Source of the DNA: G963677445 sp963678275
GTDB taxonomy: Bacteria; Bacteroidota; Ignavibacteria; Ignavibacteriales; Melioribacteraceae
NCBI GenBank assembly: GCA_963678275.1
Contig: OY782765.1
Coordinates: 4,836,001-4,900,000, forward strand
Reading direction: 5' to 3'
DNA: 64,000 nt
A program made the position numbers and the translations under genes. Numbering within the stretch: position 1 is the stretch's first letter; each line of letters starts with the position of its first letter. Positions 54,262-63,675 of this stretch are shown one piece after another. Below the pieces are notes generated by a model. It was not told the origin of the DNA, made no database searches, and worked only from the letters and a program-made list of their open reading frames with translations.

Positions 54262-55200
54262 TTAAGTAGATAAAATTCCAATTAGACCAGTAATAAAACG
54301 ACCAATCAATTTACCAGCTGGTATAGAATCAAGAAGACCCGCTTCATCTAACATTTCATATATACAGGTGGTAAATTCTTTAAATCCCCCATCTTTGCTG
54401 ACATCACAAAAGGATTTCTTAAAAGACTCCCATTTACAAAGTTTTAAATTCTCAAATTTTTCTTTACCAAAGATATCTAAAAGTACCTTTTCATATTCAT
54501 CTAAAAGATTCACTTTCTTTTCGTTAGATAACAACCTGATGTTGGAATCGAGTAGGAAACTTAAAATTTGAATCGTTTGCTCATGATTTCCTTTAACAAG
54601 CAATTCCACATTATGAATCTGAGATTCAATCAAACTATTATTTTCTAATAGAAGATTTTTATATTCATGAAAAATGGGAGCGATAATTTTTTCAAGTTTA
54701 ATTTTATTCTTATATAGAGCAATATAGTGTTCAAGACTAATTTGAAATTGCTTTTTTTCGAATTCTTTTAAACCGTCAAGATCAAAGAATTTTTTACTTT
54801 GATAAGCTCCTGCACGTCCAGCCTTTAAAGAAATTTCATCATTATAATATTTTGTTAATGCTACAATTGGAACAATGGTATTGTATAGTGGCTCATTGTT
54901 TTTTTCAAAAATTGTTCTAATGTAGTGAATAATACGAACACCATTATTCGTATTGCGGATCATTAAATCACACAAAATGGCAACAACGTTATTTTTATTA
55001 AGAATATCATTTATATACTTAAATAGCTCTACTTTCGTACCTTTATTCTGGGGTGCACAAAAAGATTCCAGTAGTCTTAACGTTTCATCAAATTCTTGCT
55101 CAGTTTTTGGAAAACAATTGAAACCAAGGTCTAACACACAATTTTTGATATGTTGAAAATCATTATATTCATCTTCAATTATTAGTATTATTTCTTCCAT
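54262..55200 (-). CDS. Receiver-domain protein with unrecognised helical C-terminal half
   Basis: 312 residues. The first ~140 form a receiver (REC) domain: acidic pair Glu9/Asp10 in LIIEDE, phosphoacceptor Asp78 in AILCDLMI, Thr116 and Lys136/137. About 25 extra residues sit before Asp78 compared with ordinary receivers. The rest (about 140-312) is mostly helical with no DNA-binding motif that I recognise, ending in a hydrophobic GRFITGLIGIL. The start is fixed by GAGG overlapping the TGA of the upstream giant gene (TGAGG), so translation is coupled. It is the natural phospho-partner of the kinase-like ends of that gene. Output is unknown. Confidence 0.75.
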   Translation of the reverse strand: MEEIILIIEDEYNDFQHIKNCVLDLGFNCFPKTEQEFDETLRLLESFCAPQNKGTKVELFKYINDILNKNNVVAILCDLMIRNTNNGVRIIHYIRTIFEKNNEPLYNTIVPIVALTKYYNDEISLKAGRAGAYQSKKFFDLDGLKEFEKKQFQISLEHYIALYKNKIKLEKIIAPIFHEYKNLLLENNSLIESQIHNVELLVKGNHEQTIQILSFLLDSNIRLLSNEKKVNLLDEYEKVLLDIFGKEKFENLKLCKWESFKKSFCDVSKDGGFKEFTTCIYEMLDEAGLLDSIPAGKLIGRFITGLIGILST

Positions 55201-55207
55201 AATTACC

Positions 55208-58200
55208 TCAAAAATTTAAAATGATGTAAAATAAATTGGAACGAAAATCAAAATCAAATTTTAATGTAGAATTATATCTTGATTTTAAATAACGATCAAT
55301 ACTTATTAAAGTGGTTGATTGAATATTCTTTAAATCAAAATTTAATATACTTTCTCTTAATAAGTCTAATTTGTTTTGAAGTTCTTCCTGAACATTATTC
55401 TGCACATTTGGAATTGAGTTTCCAATGAATATTTTGTTTTTGTCAAGTAATATTTTTACGTCAGGTTTGAAGCCAGTGATAGCATCACCCCATTCAAATT
55501 TATTATCTGTCAAATGTTTTTTGATATTCTGGATGATAGTCACTAAAAAACATCGAAAAGTGAAAAGATCAATTTTTTTGTAAAAATACATTTCAGTATT
55601 ATCAATCACTAACGAGTTATTACTTGGAAAGGGACACAAACTATTTAAAACCTTTTCAAACCATTTCGGTATTAGAGATATTTTATAGTTTGTCTGTATA
55701 TCTGAATGCGAAAACCCAATTGATATGTTATTTTGGTCTTTAGCAATTTGACCATATAAGTCACTAATAATTATATTCGAACCTATGTAATAAACTTTAC
55801 TTAAAATGTCCTTATACTTTATACTATTATCCCACTTCTCTATTTCTTCCCATAATGAAAAAACTTGCGATGTTTTTTGATGATTAAAATTCCTATAAGC
55901 GTGTCCTAACAATTCATTGTGCTCCTCTAGTAGTATTTCTTTTTTTCTTCTGTTGACCAGCTCAATAAAACTATCATTGTCAAAATTTCTTTTAATGAAT
56001 TGCTGCAAAACATCTTTAACCAATAAAAGAAATCTAAAATTTTCTTTGTGCATAAGTGTTCTGCTTTTGCGAACTATTTTATCATAAGAGTTAATGAAAA
56101 TAAAAGTAATTGCGCTATTTATTGTTTCAATAGTTCCTGACTCAAAGAGCCTGAATACGATTAGTTCATTGGAGTTCTTGATATTCATATGCTCATATGA
56201 ATCTTTCCAGCTTTCTTTTGGAGGCGCATCATAAGTAACCCAATAATTATAATTGTCGACAAGACTTCTGTAAGTATAATATTTATTGTTTAGTTCAAAC
56301 GGAATTTCGTTTTCAGCTATTTCATATTGGCCTATTTTATATATATTCTCATCTCGTTTGGAGTTCAAAGTCTTTACAATGGTAAAAAAAGCTTTGTCGC
56401 ATTCCATAATTTTACAAAATACTTTCAGAATTTGATTTATTTTTATTTCAATTGGTTCATTTGAAAAAACTAAATATTTTCTAATCCAGTAGACACTTAG
56501 TAGTTTTAAAAATCGATTTGAATTCAAGATTTTTTGCTGGCGTTCATTAAGATTAAACTTGAGCAGATTTGAACCGAAATAATTATTAAGATGCTCAAAA
56601 TAATATTGAGATGCTATTTTCGTAATGAGTATTTCTTTAATATCTTTGTCATTAATAAACGTATTGTAATCAACATAGTTGTTATCATTTTTCATTGCCT
56701 GATGAAATTGTATCTCTTTGTCAATATTACTTAAAGCTTTTTTGTAAATGTTTATATTTTCAAAATAACATATAACAAGAAAGCTCCTATATTCTTTTAG
56801 AATTGTGCTTTTACTTTCGATATCACTGTTAAATATATTTTCATAAATTTCACTTTTACTGGCTTCTTTAGGTAAAAATATTTCGTTAAATGATTTCACA
56901 TTTTGCTCATTCTTATTTTTATCAGCTAGTATAAGTTCAAACCACAAAGATTTTGATTCTTCTTTATATAGTATGATCTTAATTAAGCTCGCATATATAA
57001 ATCTAAAATATAGTAAATTATGTAATAATTTATTTATTCTGGATATATTCGATATGCGATTGTCGCTGAAAAAATATAAGCGGCTTAATGAATTGGCTGG
57101 TGAAATATCAGACAAGTTTGTAATTAGATGATGGAGAATACTATAACATTTATTGAAATCAGTCGGGAATTTGTTTAATAATATTTCTTTTATACAATCC
57201 TTCCTTTCAATAATATTTCTTGTGAACATATCGCCAGTATTATCAGTATTCTGTTGATCAATGAAATACAGCTCAATGAATAAGTTTATACTTTTTCTAT
57301 CAGATAGACCAATTATATATGTCAATATTTCATTAATTTCTTCAAAATCAATATCCAATCGTTTTCTAAAATAATGATAATAAAGCCAAATGTTTTTAAT
57401 ATTTGTTTTTCTTATAATAAAATTCGATTTTAATTCAGCTAATTGTCTCATTAAAACAATAAGATAGTTAAATTCTATTAGTGAATATTCAGGATTATCT
57501 AAAAGGTTTTTTATCTCATTTAACATTATCGAAAAAGCATACTTTCTTAAGTGAATATAATAATTTAAGTCTGGAGAAGTTAAAACTTTGACCAGATTGA
57601 TTTTGTCATATATACTTCGAGCTTCTTTGAAAAACTTAGCTAAAATGTTTGCTGTTATATTACTTGGTGAATTATCAGTATTATTTTTGAATCGGCTACT
57701 TGTTTCACTGTGGAAGGCTTCATGAATGTTGTGAGTTAAAAGTAGTCTATCAAAAAATCTTTCATCACTATATTCCTTTATTTGATCTAAGTTTTTTATT
57801 TCATAATCTTTAATCTTTGAGTAATATTGTGATTGCACAACATCCAAGACCGATTCCTTTATTACATTTCGATATAGTATTATTTTATTACATATATAAC
57901 ACTCGCTCTCGGGTTCTTTAATTGGCGGAACAAATAAGTCTATCATTGAATATATCTCAGAGTTCGTATTCTTTAAGTTTTGCTCTATTGACTTTTTCTT
58001 GTAGTAAGATAGTCTATTTACAATGCATATTATGCTGTAAAATTTAATGTTTCTTATTGCATGTTCATTTTTATCCTTTCTAAAATCAGAAAAAATTGAA
58101 GTGAGATAGTCTTGGGTTCTACTTAAGGTATCACCTGTGAATAATGCATGATCAACATAATGAAAGCGAATATTCCCTTCCAAATCACGAAAATAAGAGT

Positions 58201-60130
58201 ATTTATTAATTGTGTTAATTTTGTATTCACTATCAACATTTATTACAACAATATTAGCCAAATTATTGAAAAGAATCTCATTGACCAACAAAACAAAATT
58301 GTAATGAAAACGATTTTCATTCGCTACTAAGACATCCAAAACACTACCCTTTTCTGAAACTGTCTGAACAAAATGTGGCTTAACTTGATCTTGAAGCCAA
58401 TTTCTTGTTTCTGTGTATACAGTTTCCAAAAATCTATTTGTGTCTAAATAATATAAATGATGATTCTGATTAAGTAAAATATGTCCATATTTTAAGAAGA
58501 CTCTAAATTTTCTTAAATATTTGCTGTCTGAATAACGACCTGGAACTGGTACGATAGGATGTCCTAAATAATTGATAATATTAATTGCCTTCTTATTTGT
58601 TGTAAGAATCAATTCTTCTTTCATGTGATCCTTAGGGAAAGATGTCTTGTCATTGAGGATACTACTCCAGCATCCTTCTTTTGACAGGAAATAGAATATT
58701 GGCTTCGAAAAGTACTTATATTTAATTAGCCTTTTTTCGGGAATAATTGAATCCCAATAATTTATTCTTTCTATATCTGTTATTTGAGGTGAATTTTCGT
58801 CCCTTACTAACAGAATAACTGAATTGAAAATAATATTTTCCTCGGATAAATTGTCAGTAGACCCATTTGACTCGAAAAACCTCTTTAATCGGATAAATAT
58901 TTTGTAATTCGTACTTAATGTTGATCCAATTGGCACTATAATCGCTATATGTATATCTTTGGTTTTGGAATGTTTGATAATATCAATATTTTGCCAATTT
59001 GAAACATCACAATCCTTTGAAATTATATACCCCTTGCAAAAATCTTTTAAATAGCTATTTAAGATTTCTTTTGTACGGTTTAGTAAAAGTTCTGAGTAAT
59101 TCTCATAACCTATAAGTAGGATTCTATTTCTGTTATTAGAAGCAGCGATTATTTTTTGAGCGAGTAAAAATGAAAACCTATCAAAGTAAAAACTATTTTG
59201 GAACAATATATCGGCCTCATAAAAGTTTTTAACTATTACTTTCTCTCCAATTTTCATGTTTGCTGAGGAAAGCTTAAATCCTCCATGTCCAATACCGATT
59301 TCATTTTCTGTTATTGTGTCAACGAATTGTTCAAAAATTGTTGGCGAATCAATTTCTTTTATTGATTCATTCTTTAGGGATGTTATCATTGATTCAGAAT
59401 TCTTGAAATCACATTTAATTATTGTCTCGAACGGAATTAAATTATTTGTTGAAATAGAATTATCTCCAATATTAACATCTGATTCGTTTTTGAAATTAAG
59501 TATTTCCTCGTATTTGGGTTTCCCAAAGTAATAATTACTAACTTCTAAATTTCTTTTATAAAAAGTCTGAGGTTTTTTGCCAATGACGTAAAGTGGGTAA
59601 ATATGTTCATTATCAATTAATAGCAAACCTGCTTGATTTGACCAAATAACCTTGCGATCTTTTAATACCTGTAGTCTTTTTAGAAACAATATCATCTCAG
59701 AGCTCGGAACATTGTATAAAATAATCCACTTCTTTTTAACTTCGGAAAGTAATTGAATTTTCGCTAGTATTTTGAGTAATAGACCCATACTCTTTATATA
59801 ATGAAGATGAAGTTGAAAATCGAGACTCAAAATTTCAAATCCTATGCTATTCTCATAAATGTTATTAGCTATTTTGGTGATATACTTTTCGCGTAATTCA
59901 ATTGATCCTCCGATATGAGTTTCTTTAATATTATATTCAGGTAATTCAGTTATGTTTTGTATTTTTGGTGTCTGATTGTCATGAATCCATTCCTTGAACA
60001 AATTGATATGAGATTTAGTCTGATAGGTTGAAATTCTGTTTGGGTTCCGTTTAATTAAATTTTCAGAAACAGGAAGAATTACATAGTAATGTGTTCCACT
60101 AATTTCTAATTCGCTATTGCCTGATTCCAT
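55208..60130 (-). CDS. C-terminal fragment: STAS-like, two PRTase-like domains, helical region, degenerate kinase-like ATPase
   Basis: 1640 residues if started at ATG 60130; that ATG is internal to the ancestral gene and the frame is open back to 60400. Residues 1-22 finish the GHKL domain. About 95-180 look STAS-like (LSLDFQ...GLLLKILAKIQ...KKWIILYN). About 275-445 resemble orotate-type phosphoribosyltransferases (GIGHGGFKLSSANMK, RILLIGYENYSELLL, IAIIVPIGSTLST). About 600-710 form a second one with VDHALFTGDTLS, a good PRPP-loop match. CYICN (745-748) follows. About 770-1450 are helical. Residues about 1405-1440 (LLGHAYRNFNH) and 1522-1640 (IIQNIKKH N-box, KIFIGNSIPN, FYIILNF) look like a degenerate histidine-kinase core. 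Base composition is A+T-rich compared with most neighbours. Confidence 0.7.
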   Translation of the reverse strand: MESGNSELEISGTHYYVILPVSENLIKRNPNRISTYQTKSHINLFKEWIHDNQTPKIQNITELPEYNIKETHIGGSIELREKYITKIANNIYENSIGFEILSLDFQLHLHYIKSMGLLLKILAKIQLLSEVKKKWIILYNVPSSEMILFLKRLQVLKDRKVIWSNQAGLLLIDNEHIYPLYVIGKKPQTFYKRNLEVSNYYFGKPKYEEILNFKNESDVNIGDNSISTNNLIPFETIIKCDFKNSESMITSLKNESIKEIDSPTIFEQFVDTITENEIGIGHGGFKLSSANMKIGEKVIVKNFYEADILFQNSFYFDRFSFLLAQKIIAASNNRNRILLIGYENYSELLLNRTKEILNSYLKDFCKGYIISKDCDVSNWQNIDIIKHSKTKDIHIAIIVPIGSTLSTNYKIFIRLKRFFESNGSTDNLSEENIIFNSVILLVRDENSPQITDIERINYWDSIIPEKRLIKYKYFSKPIFYFLSKEGCWSSILNDKTSFPKDHMKEELILTTNKKAINIINYLGHPIVPVPGRYSDSKYLRKFRVFLKYGHILLNQNHHLYYLDTNRFLETVYTETRNWLQDQVKPHFVQTVSEKGSVLDVLVANENRFHYNFVLLVNEILFNNLANIVVINVDSEYKINTINKYSYFRDLEGNIRFHYVDHALFTGDTLSRTQDYLTSIFSDFRKDKNEHAIRNIKFYSIICIVNRLSYYKKKSIEQNLKNTNSEIYSMIDLFVPPIKEPESECYICNKIILYRNVIKESVLDVVQSQYYSKIKDYEIKNLDQIKEYSDERFFDRLLLTHNIHEAFHSETSSRFKNNTDNSPSNITANILAKFFKEARSIYDKINLVKVLTSPDLNYYIHLRKYAFSIMLNEIKNLLDNPEYSLIEFNYLIVLMRQLAELKSNFIIRKTNIKNIWLYYHYFRKRLDIDFEEINEILTYIIGLSDRKSINLFIELYFIDQQNTDNTGDMFTRNIIERKDCIKEILLNKFPTDFNKCYSILHHLITNLSDISPANSLSRLYFFSDNRISNISRINKLLHNLLYFRFIYASLIKIILYKEESKSLWFELILADKNKNEQNVKSFNEIFLPKEASKSEIYENIFNSDIESKSTILKEYRSFLVICYFENINIYKKALSNIDKEIQFHQAMKNDNNYVDYNTFINDKDIKEILITKIASQYYFEHLNNYFGSNLLKFNLNERQQKILNSNRFLKLLSVYWIRKYLVFSNEPIEIKINQILKVFCKIMECDKAFFTIVKTLNSKRDENIYKIGQYEIAENEIPFELNNKYYTYRSLVDNYNYWVTYDAPPKESWKDSYEHMNIKNSNELIVFRLFESGTIETINSAITFIFINSYDKIVRKSRTLMHKENFRFLLLVKDVLQQFIKRNFDNDSFIELVNRRKKEILLEEHNELLGHAYRNFNHQKTSQVFSLWEEIEKWDNSIKYKDILSKVYYIGSNIIISDLYGQIAKDQNNISIGFSHSDIQTNYKISLIPKWFEKVLNSLCPFPSNNSLVIDNTEMYFYKKIDLFTFRCFLVTIIQNIKKHLTDNKFEWGDAITGFKPDVKILLDKNKIFIGNSIPNVQNNVQEELQNKLDLLRESILNFDLKNIQSTTLISIDRYLKSRYNSTLKFDFDFRSNLFYIILNF

Positions 60131-60400
60131 TTCTCGACTATTATTCTTTCTAAAAATACAAAAACTAGTTTTGTTGAAACTACTCTTGTTTGTCTCAACA
60201 CGAAAGAATCCATATTTTTGAATTATTGTTTTTGAAAATACCTTTAAGCCTAAATGCGCAATATGTCTATATGTTAAGTGACTTTCGCTGTTAAAACTTC
60301 TTGTTTCATTATTGTCATCCTCAAGATAAATATCGCGAAGTTCAATTTTATCTATACATTTTGTATTTGAAGAAGTTTTTTTAAAGTTTTCTACAATTCC

Positions 60401-61520
60401 TAGTGTAGCATCCCGTTAGAAAGCGTACCATTATGCTTTTAAGGGTTTGCCAGTATAAGTCCATTCAAATGGCTTTGCTCTTGTTCTATTATATGTTTTT
60501 ATATATTCCATCAATTGATCAATCAATTGCTTTTTAGATTCCCAAATCCCCCCGACCAGAACATCCTTCGTAAGTATTCCAAACCAGATTTCTATCATAT
60601 TTAGCCACGATGAATATGTTGGGGTAAAGTGAAACGTAAATTTCCTCTTATGCTTCAACCACTCTTTTATCTTATCATTTTTATGTATGATTAGATTATC
60701 TAAAATGATATGCAAATGTTTGTTCCTGTATTTTCTATCCAGCTTTTTTAAGAACTTCAAGAAGTTATCTGAGGTATTTCTATCAATTGTTGACGCGACA
60801 ATCTCTCCTGTATGGACTGCCAATGAGGCTATTAGAGAAACAGTTCCATTCCTTTTATATGTATTCGTTTGTCTTTTGGGCTTCCCCGGAATCATTGGCA
60901 ATTCAGGCTGTGTTCTGTCAAGCGCCTGTATTTGTGTCTTTTCATCGACAGAGAGGATCAAAGCATTTTCCGGGGGATTCATGTATAGGCCGATTACATC
61001 AACCATTTTCACTTCAAATTCCGGATCGGTGCTTTTCCCACACCATTGATCTATTTTATGCGGTTTTAATGTCGCCTCGTTCAGAATTCGGTTTACATGT
61101 GATTTACTGATCCCTGTTTTTTCGGCAATCCTTTGTTGGGACCAGCGTGTATACCCCCCTTCCGGTTTTGCACATGACAGCCTTATTACTTCTGCCTTTT
61201 CTTCGGGGGTATATATTGTTTCACGGCCTGGTCTTTGGCTGTCTTTTAAGCCGGAGATCCGAAGCTTGTGAAATCTTTTACGCCATTTTGCGGCTGTCGC
61301 CCTGCTACAGTTTAGGGTTTGGGTTATATAATCCAGTGTTTTACCTTCTGAGGACATAAGTATTATTTTGGCTCTCAGTACATACCTGTTTTCAGCTTTT
61401 TGAGATCGACTTATAACCAGTAATTCTTGTATTTCTTGTTCTGTCAGTTTTATTATTTTTGATTTTCGCATTATCAAATATACGAAAATATAGTTTATCT
61501 ATCAACGGGATACTACACTA
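60401..61520 (-). mobile_element. IS630-family insertion sequence inside the giant ATPase gene
   Basis: Left end TAGTGTAGCATCCCGTTAGA (60401) and right end, read inward on the minus strand from 61520, TAGTGTAGTATCCCGTTGAT form near-perfect inverted repeats that include TA at both borders. Length is 1120 bp counting both TA copies. The single transposase gene is intact. Excision leaving one TA restores the host frame exactly, so the insertion is recent and unaltered. Confidence 0.95.
60431..61477 (-). CDS. IS630-family transposase (intact)
   Basis: 348 residues. An N-terminal helix-turn-helix (LDYITQTLNCSRATAAKWRKRF) and second HTH region (SQQRIAEKTGISKSHVNRIL) bind the ends. The catalytic DDE core shows Asp in LSVDEKTQIQ, Asp in IILDNLIIHK and Glu in YSSWLNMIEIWF. 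The length and motifs match full-length single-frame IS630 transposases. It is not closely related to the frameshifted element at 3179, which has different ends. It is transcribed in the same direction as the host gene. Confidence 0.95.
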   Translation of the reverse strand: MIMRKSKIIKLTEQEIQELLVISRSQKAENRYVLRAKIILMSSEGKTLDYITQTLNCSRATAAKWRKRFHKLRISGLKDSQRPGRETIYTPEEKAEVIRLSCAKPEGGYTRWSQQRIAEKTGISKSHVNRILNEATLKPHKIDQWCGKSTDPEFEVKMVDVIGLYMNPPENALILSVDEKTQIQALDRTQPELPMIPGKPKRQTNTYKRNGTVSLIASLAVHTGEIVASTIDRNTSDNFLKFLKKLDRKYRNKHLHIILDNLIIHKNDKIKEWLKHKRKFTFHFTPTYSSWLNMIEIWFGILTKDVLVGGIWESKKQLIDQLMEYIKTYNRTRAKPFEWTYTGKPLKA

Positions 61521-62793
61521 GCTCACAAAAGTCATATACAACTACCTCGAAATATCTATTAAAACTTATATTCGAATTGGAAAAAAGTTCAAGATTTGAA
61601 TTTTTCTTTTGGTAATCAATGAAATTTTTTAAGAACGGATATTTATCTTTTGAATACAAAGCTGATTGATTACACGCGAAATAAAAATATCCCTCTTGCT
61701 TACAATGAGTAATAATATTTTCCGCAATTTCTTCAATTCCATCTGTATAATCAATAACAAGTTCAATTAGGTTTTTTACTCTATTCTTATCTTTTAAGTA
61801 TCTCCAATTATTTTTTGATTCAAGTAATTCATAGAGTAAAATTAAAAATAGATAATAGCTAACTAACGAGGAATTACAAAACTCCTTATCTGATATTGGT
61901 ATTATAAAATTGATTAACTCCTTCTTTTTTCTTGCATCTTTCTTTTTCCCGATATTATTGTAGGTGTCAACAAAAAGTCTTACTATATGGTTTTGTTTAT
62001 AAGCACTTCCCTCAGAACAAGGTTGATATATCTTTTCGGTGCTAAAATTTATCATTCTTTGGACAGGCTTATAAAAAAGAACATCTAGAGTTTCTTCATT
62101 TATTGATAGTAGTGGTGAGAATCTACGGCTGTATTTCTTGAACTTACTATTGCTAATTCCGCGTCTAGGAAATCTACTTGCGGGAATAAATTTTTGACTA
62201 ATTGGTATTTTTGATTCTTTGTCAATTCTGAATACAACCGGTATTTTTGCATTGCCAACTTTTCTTGTTAAATTTCTCCAAGAACTAAAAAACTGAGATA
62301 GTGTGAAGATCAACTCTTCCTTTTTTTGTGCGCAGACATCATTTAAGTCAATAGCGAGGGAGAACTTCCCTTCGACTATCTCATTTCCAACTTTATCAGT
62401 TTGGAATGTTTGATTTCTCACATGTTTATTGAGAATATGAAAGAAGGGGATAAATTGATAAAATTGTTTTGTCGATTCACTTAATTTAAGGACAATAATT
62501 ATATCATATTCAAATGTATGACACGCTTCTCCGAAGATACCGTTTAATTTCTCTAGATTATCAATTCTTATTGAGTTATCTGTTCTGATATTACTAATTA
62601 AATAATCATCATATGATTCCATTGATGAAAATCTTAATTCAACTAATTCATCAAAAATTTTTTTCTCAGTTTGTAGGGAAGCATATTTTTGATGATTGTA
62701 ATATTCTTCTATCTTATTTATAATTAAATTAGCCGCATACCAAAACTTTTTTGTGATTGAAGAATTTATTATATAAAAACGACCTCTTTTCAA
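61513..62793 (-). CDS. N-terminal fragment of the giant ATPase gene
   Basis: 426 residues, the last two codons and stop (GTG TAG) being supplied by the IS end. The first ~340 residues contain no motif I can name, with short hydrophobic-aromatic strands such as FEYDIIIVLKLSES and KFSLAIDL. Residues about 345-425 start a GHKL ATP-binding domain: NLIELVIDYTDGIEEIAENI with Asn359 and His363 as N-box, then FEVVVYDFCEL reaching the G1 box. As it stands the fragment lacks the G2 part and cannot form an ATP site on its own. It lies 53 bp downstream of a membrane-protein gene on the same strand. Confidence 0.75.
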   Translation of the reverse strand: MKRGRFYIINSSITKKFWYAANLIINKIEEYYNHQKYASLQTEKKIFDELVELRFSSMESYDDYLISNIRTDNSIRIDNLEKLNGIFGEACHTFEYDIIIVLKLSESTKQFYQFIPFFHILNKHVRNQTFQTDKVGNEIVEGKFSLAIDLNDVCAQKKEELIFTLSQFFSSWRNLTRKVGNAKIPVVFRIDKESKIPISQKFIPASRFPRRGISNSKFKKYSRRFSPLLSINEETLDVLFYKPVQRMINFSTEKIYQPCSEGSAYKQNHIVRLFVDTYNNIGKKKDARKKKELINFIIPISDKEFCNSSLVSYYLFLILLYELLESKNNWRYLKDKNRVKNLIELVIDYTDGIEEIAENIITHCKQEGYFYFACNQSALYSKDKYPFLKNFIDYQKKNSNLELFSNSNISFNRYFEVVVYDFCELV

Positions 62794-62846
62794 TTTAGAG
62801 TGTCTCCATCATTTGTTAAAATTTGTTATTAGTTTAATGAAAGTAT

Positions 62847-63467
62847 TTATATTATACTACCTTTTTTTGCGGTTGCTCTGTAAGCTGTTGTATCCATTAT
62901 GCTGTTATAAACTTTCATGATGCGGTTGAAGGCGTCGCTGCCGCCGGCGAGAACGATTCCGGTAATAAAAACATCAACAATAATGAACATGTTCTTCTGG
63001 ATTCCGGCGAGGCTTTCCGCTTCGACCAGGTTTCCCAGAAGTCTTACCCCGATCATTGACACCACACCTCCGAATACAAGCCCCATCCACTGCGCCATTG
63101 AGCGTGATTTGGCGCGGTACCTGGTTCGCTCATCTACCAGGTTGCCAATCTGATCTTTCAGTTCGGTTACCTTCTCCGGAGTTAATTTCTGAACTTCATC
63201 CTTATCGTCAAGAATTCCTTTTCCCCTGGCTATCTGCCTGTCGAGGCTGTCGGCTTCAGAACTTCTCCATGCCGAAAGGAAAACTTCAATGGCCCTTTCA
63301 ACGAATATCGAAATCAGCAGAAAATAACCAAATAGTGAGGGGAGATTTGTCAGAGCGTCAGGCTTGAATGAGAGTGTGCCTATACCAAGTAACCAGGAAA
63401 CAGCCAGAATAATACCTATAAGTATTATGCCCGTAACTTTAAAACCTGTTGATTTTGCCTTTTCCAT
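62847..63467 (-). CDS. Conserved membrane protein of unknown function
   Basis: 206 residues. Hydrophobic segments lie at about 10-30, 42-60, 128-146 and 158-178, with a charged helical stretch between (SEADSLDRQIARGKGILDDKDE, about 70-115). The last segment (VFITGIVLAGGSDAFNRIMKVY) resembles small membrane proteins of the GGSD-type seen near various enzymes, but I cannot assign a function. Its composition is more G+C-rich than the locus downstream. It could be co-transcribed with 61513-62793 (gap 53 bp) or be unrelated to it. Confidence 0.7.
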   Translation of the reverse strand: MEKAKSTGFKVTGIILIGIILAVSWLLGIGTLSFKPDALTNLPSLFGYFLLISIFVERAIEVFLSAWRSSEADSLDRQIARGKGILDDKDEVQKLTPEKVTELKDQIGNLVDERTRYRAKSRSMAQWMGLVFGGVVSMIGVRLLGNLVEAESLAGIQKNMFIIVDVFITGIVLAGGSDAFNRIMKVYNSIMDTTAYRATAKKGSII

Positions 63468-63675
63468 TGAGCTTTCCTGTTGTTATTCAAGATTAATTTT
63501 TTATAATCATCAACTCTAAAGCGCTTACCCACCCGTCAAATCATCAGTCTTAAAACATCACAAAGGCAAAATATTAAATGTTGATATTATTTGCAAGGAG
63601 AAATAATATTGAATCGGGATACTTGAAAATTATTTTCACTCAATCTTATTCAGTATTTAATCATTCACAATTTAA

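Larger units (their letters stand above)
55208..62793 (-). pseudogene. Giant GHKL ATPase / double phosphoribosyltransferase-like / histidine-kinase-like gene split by IS630
   Basis: Removing the IS630-family element and one TA joins the codon at 61521 (C + TA) to GGA at 60400. The joined frame has 90 stop-free codons before the ATG at 60130 and runs to 55208, giving about 2155 residues. Across the junction the text becomes VVVYDFCEL-GIVENF, a G1-box-like segment. Upstream is an N-box-like EIAENIITH (Asn359, His363) and downstream HLGLKVFSKTIIQKYG as G2, then GTHYYVILPV. So the insertion lies inside a GHKL ATP-binding domain. Further on: a STAS-like segment, two phosphoribosyltransferase-like domains, a long helical region, and a C-terminal HATPase-like fold. 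No other stop or frameshift is seen. Confidence 0.85.

Noticed and set aside
54262..62793. Ordinary two-component system
   Set aside because: The giant protein has no standard sensor-kinase layout and the receiver has no known output. PRTase-like domains and length set it apart.
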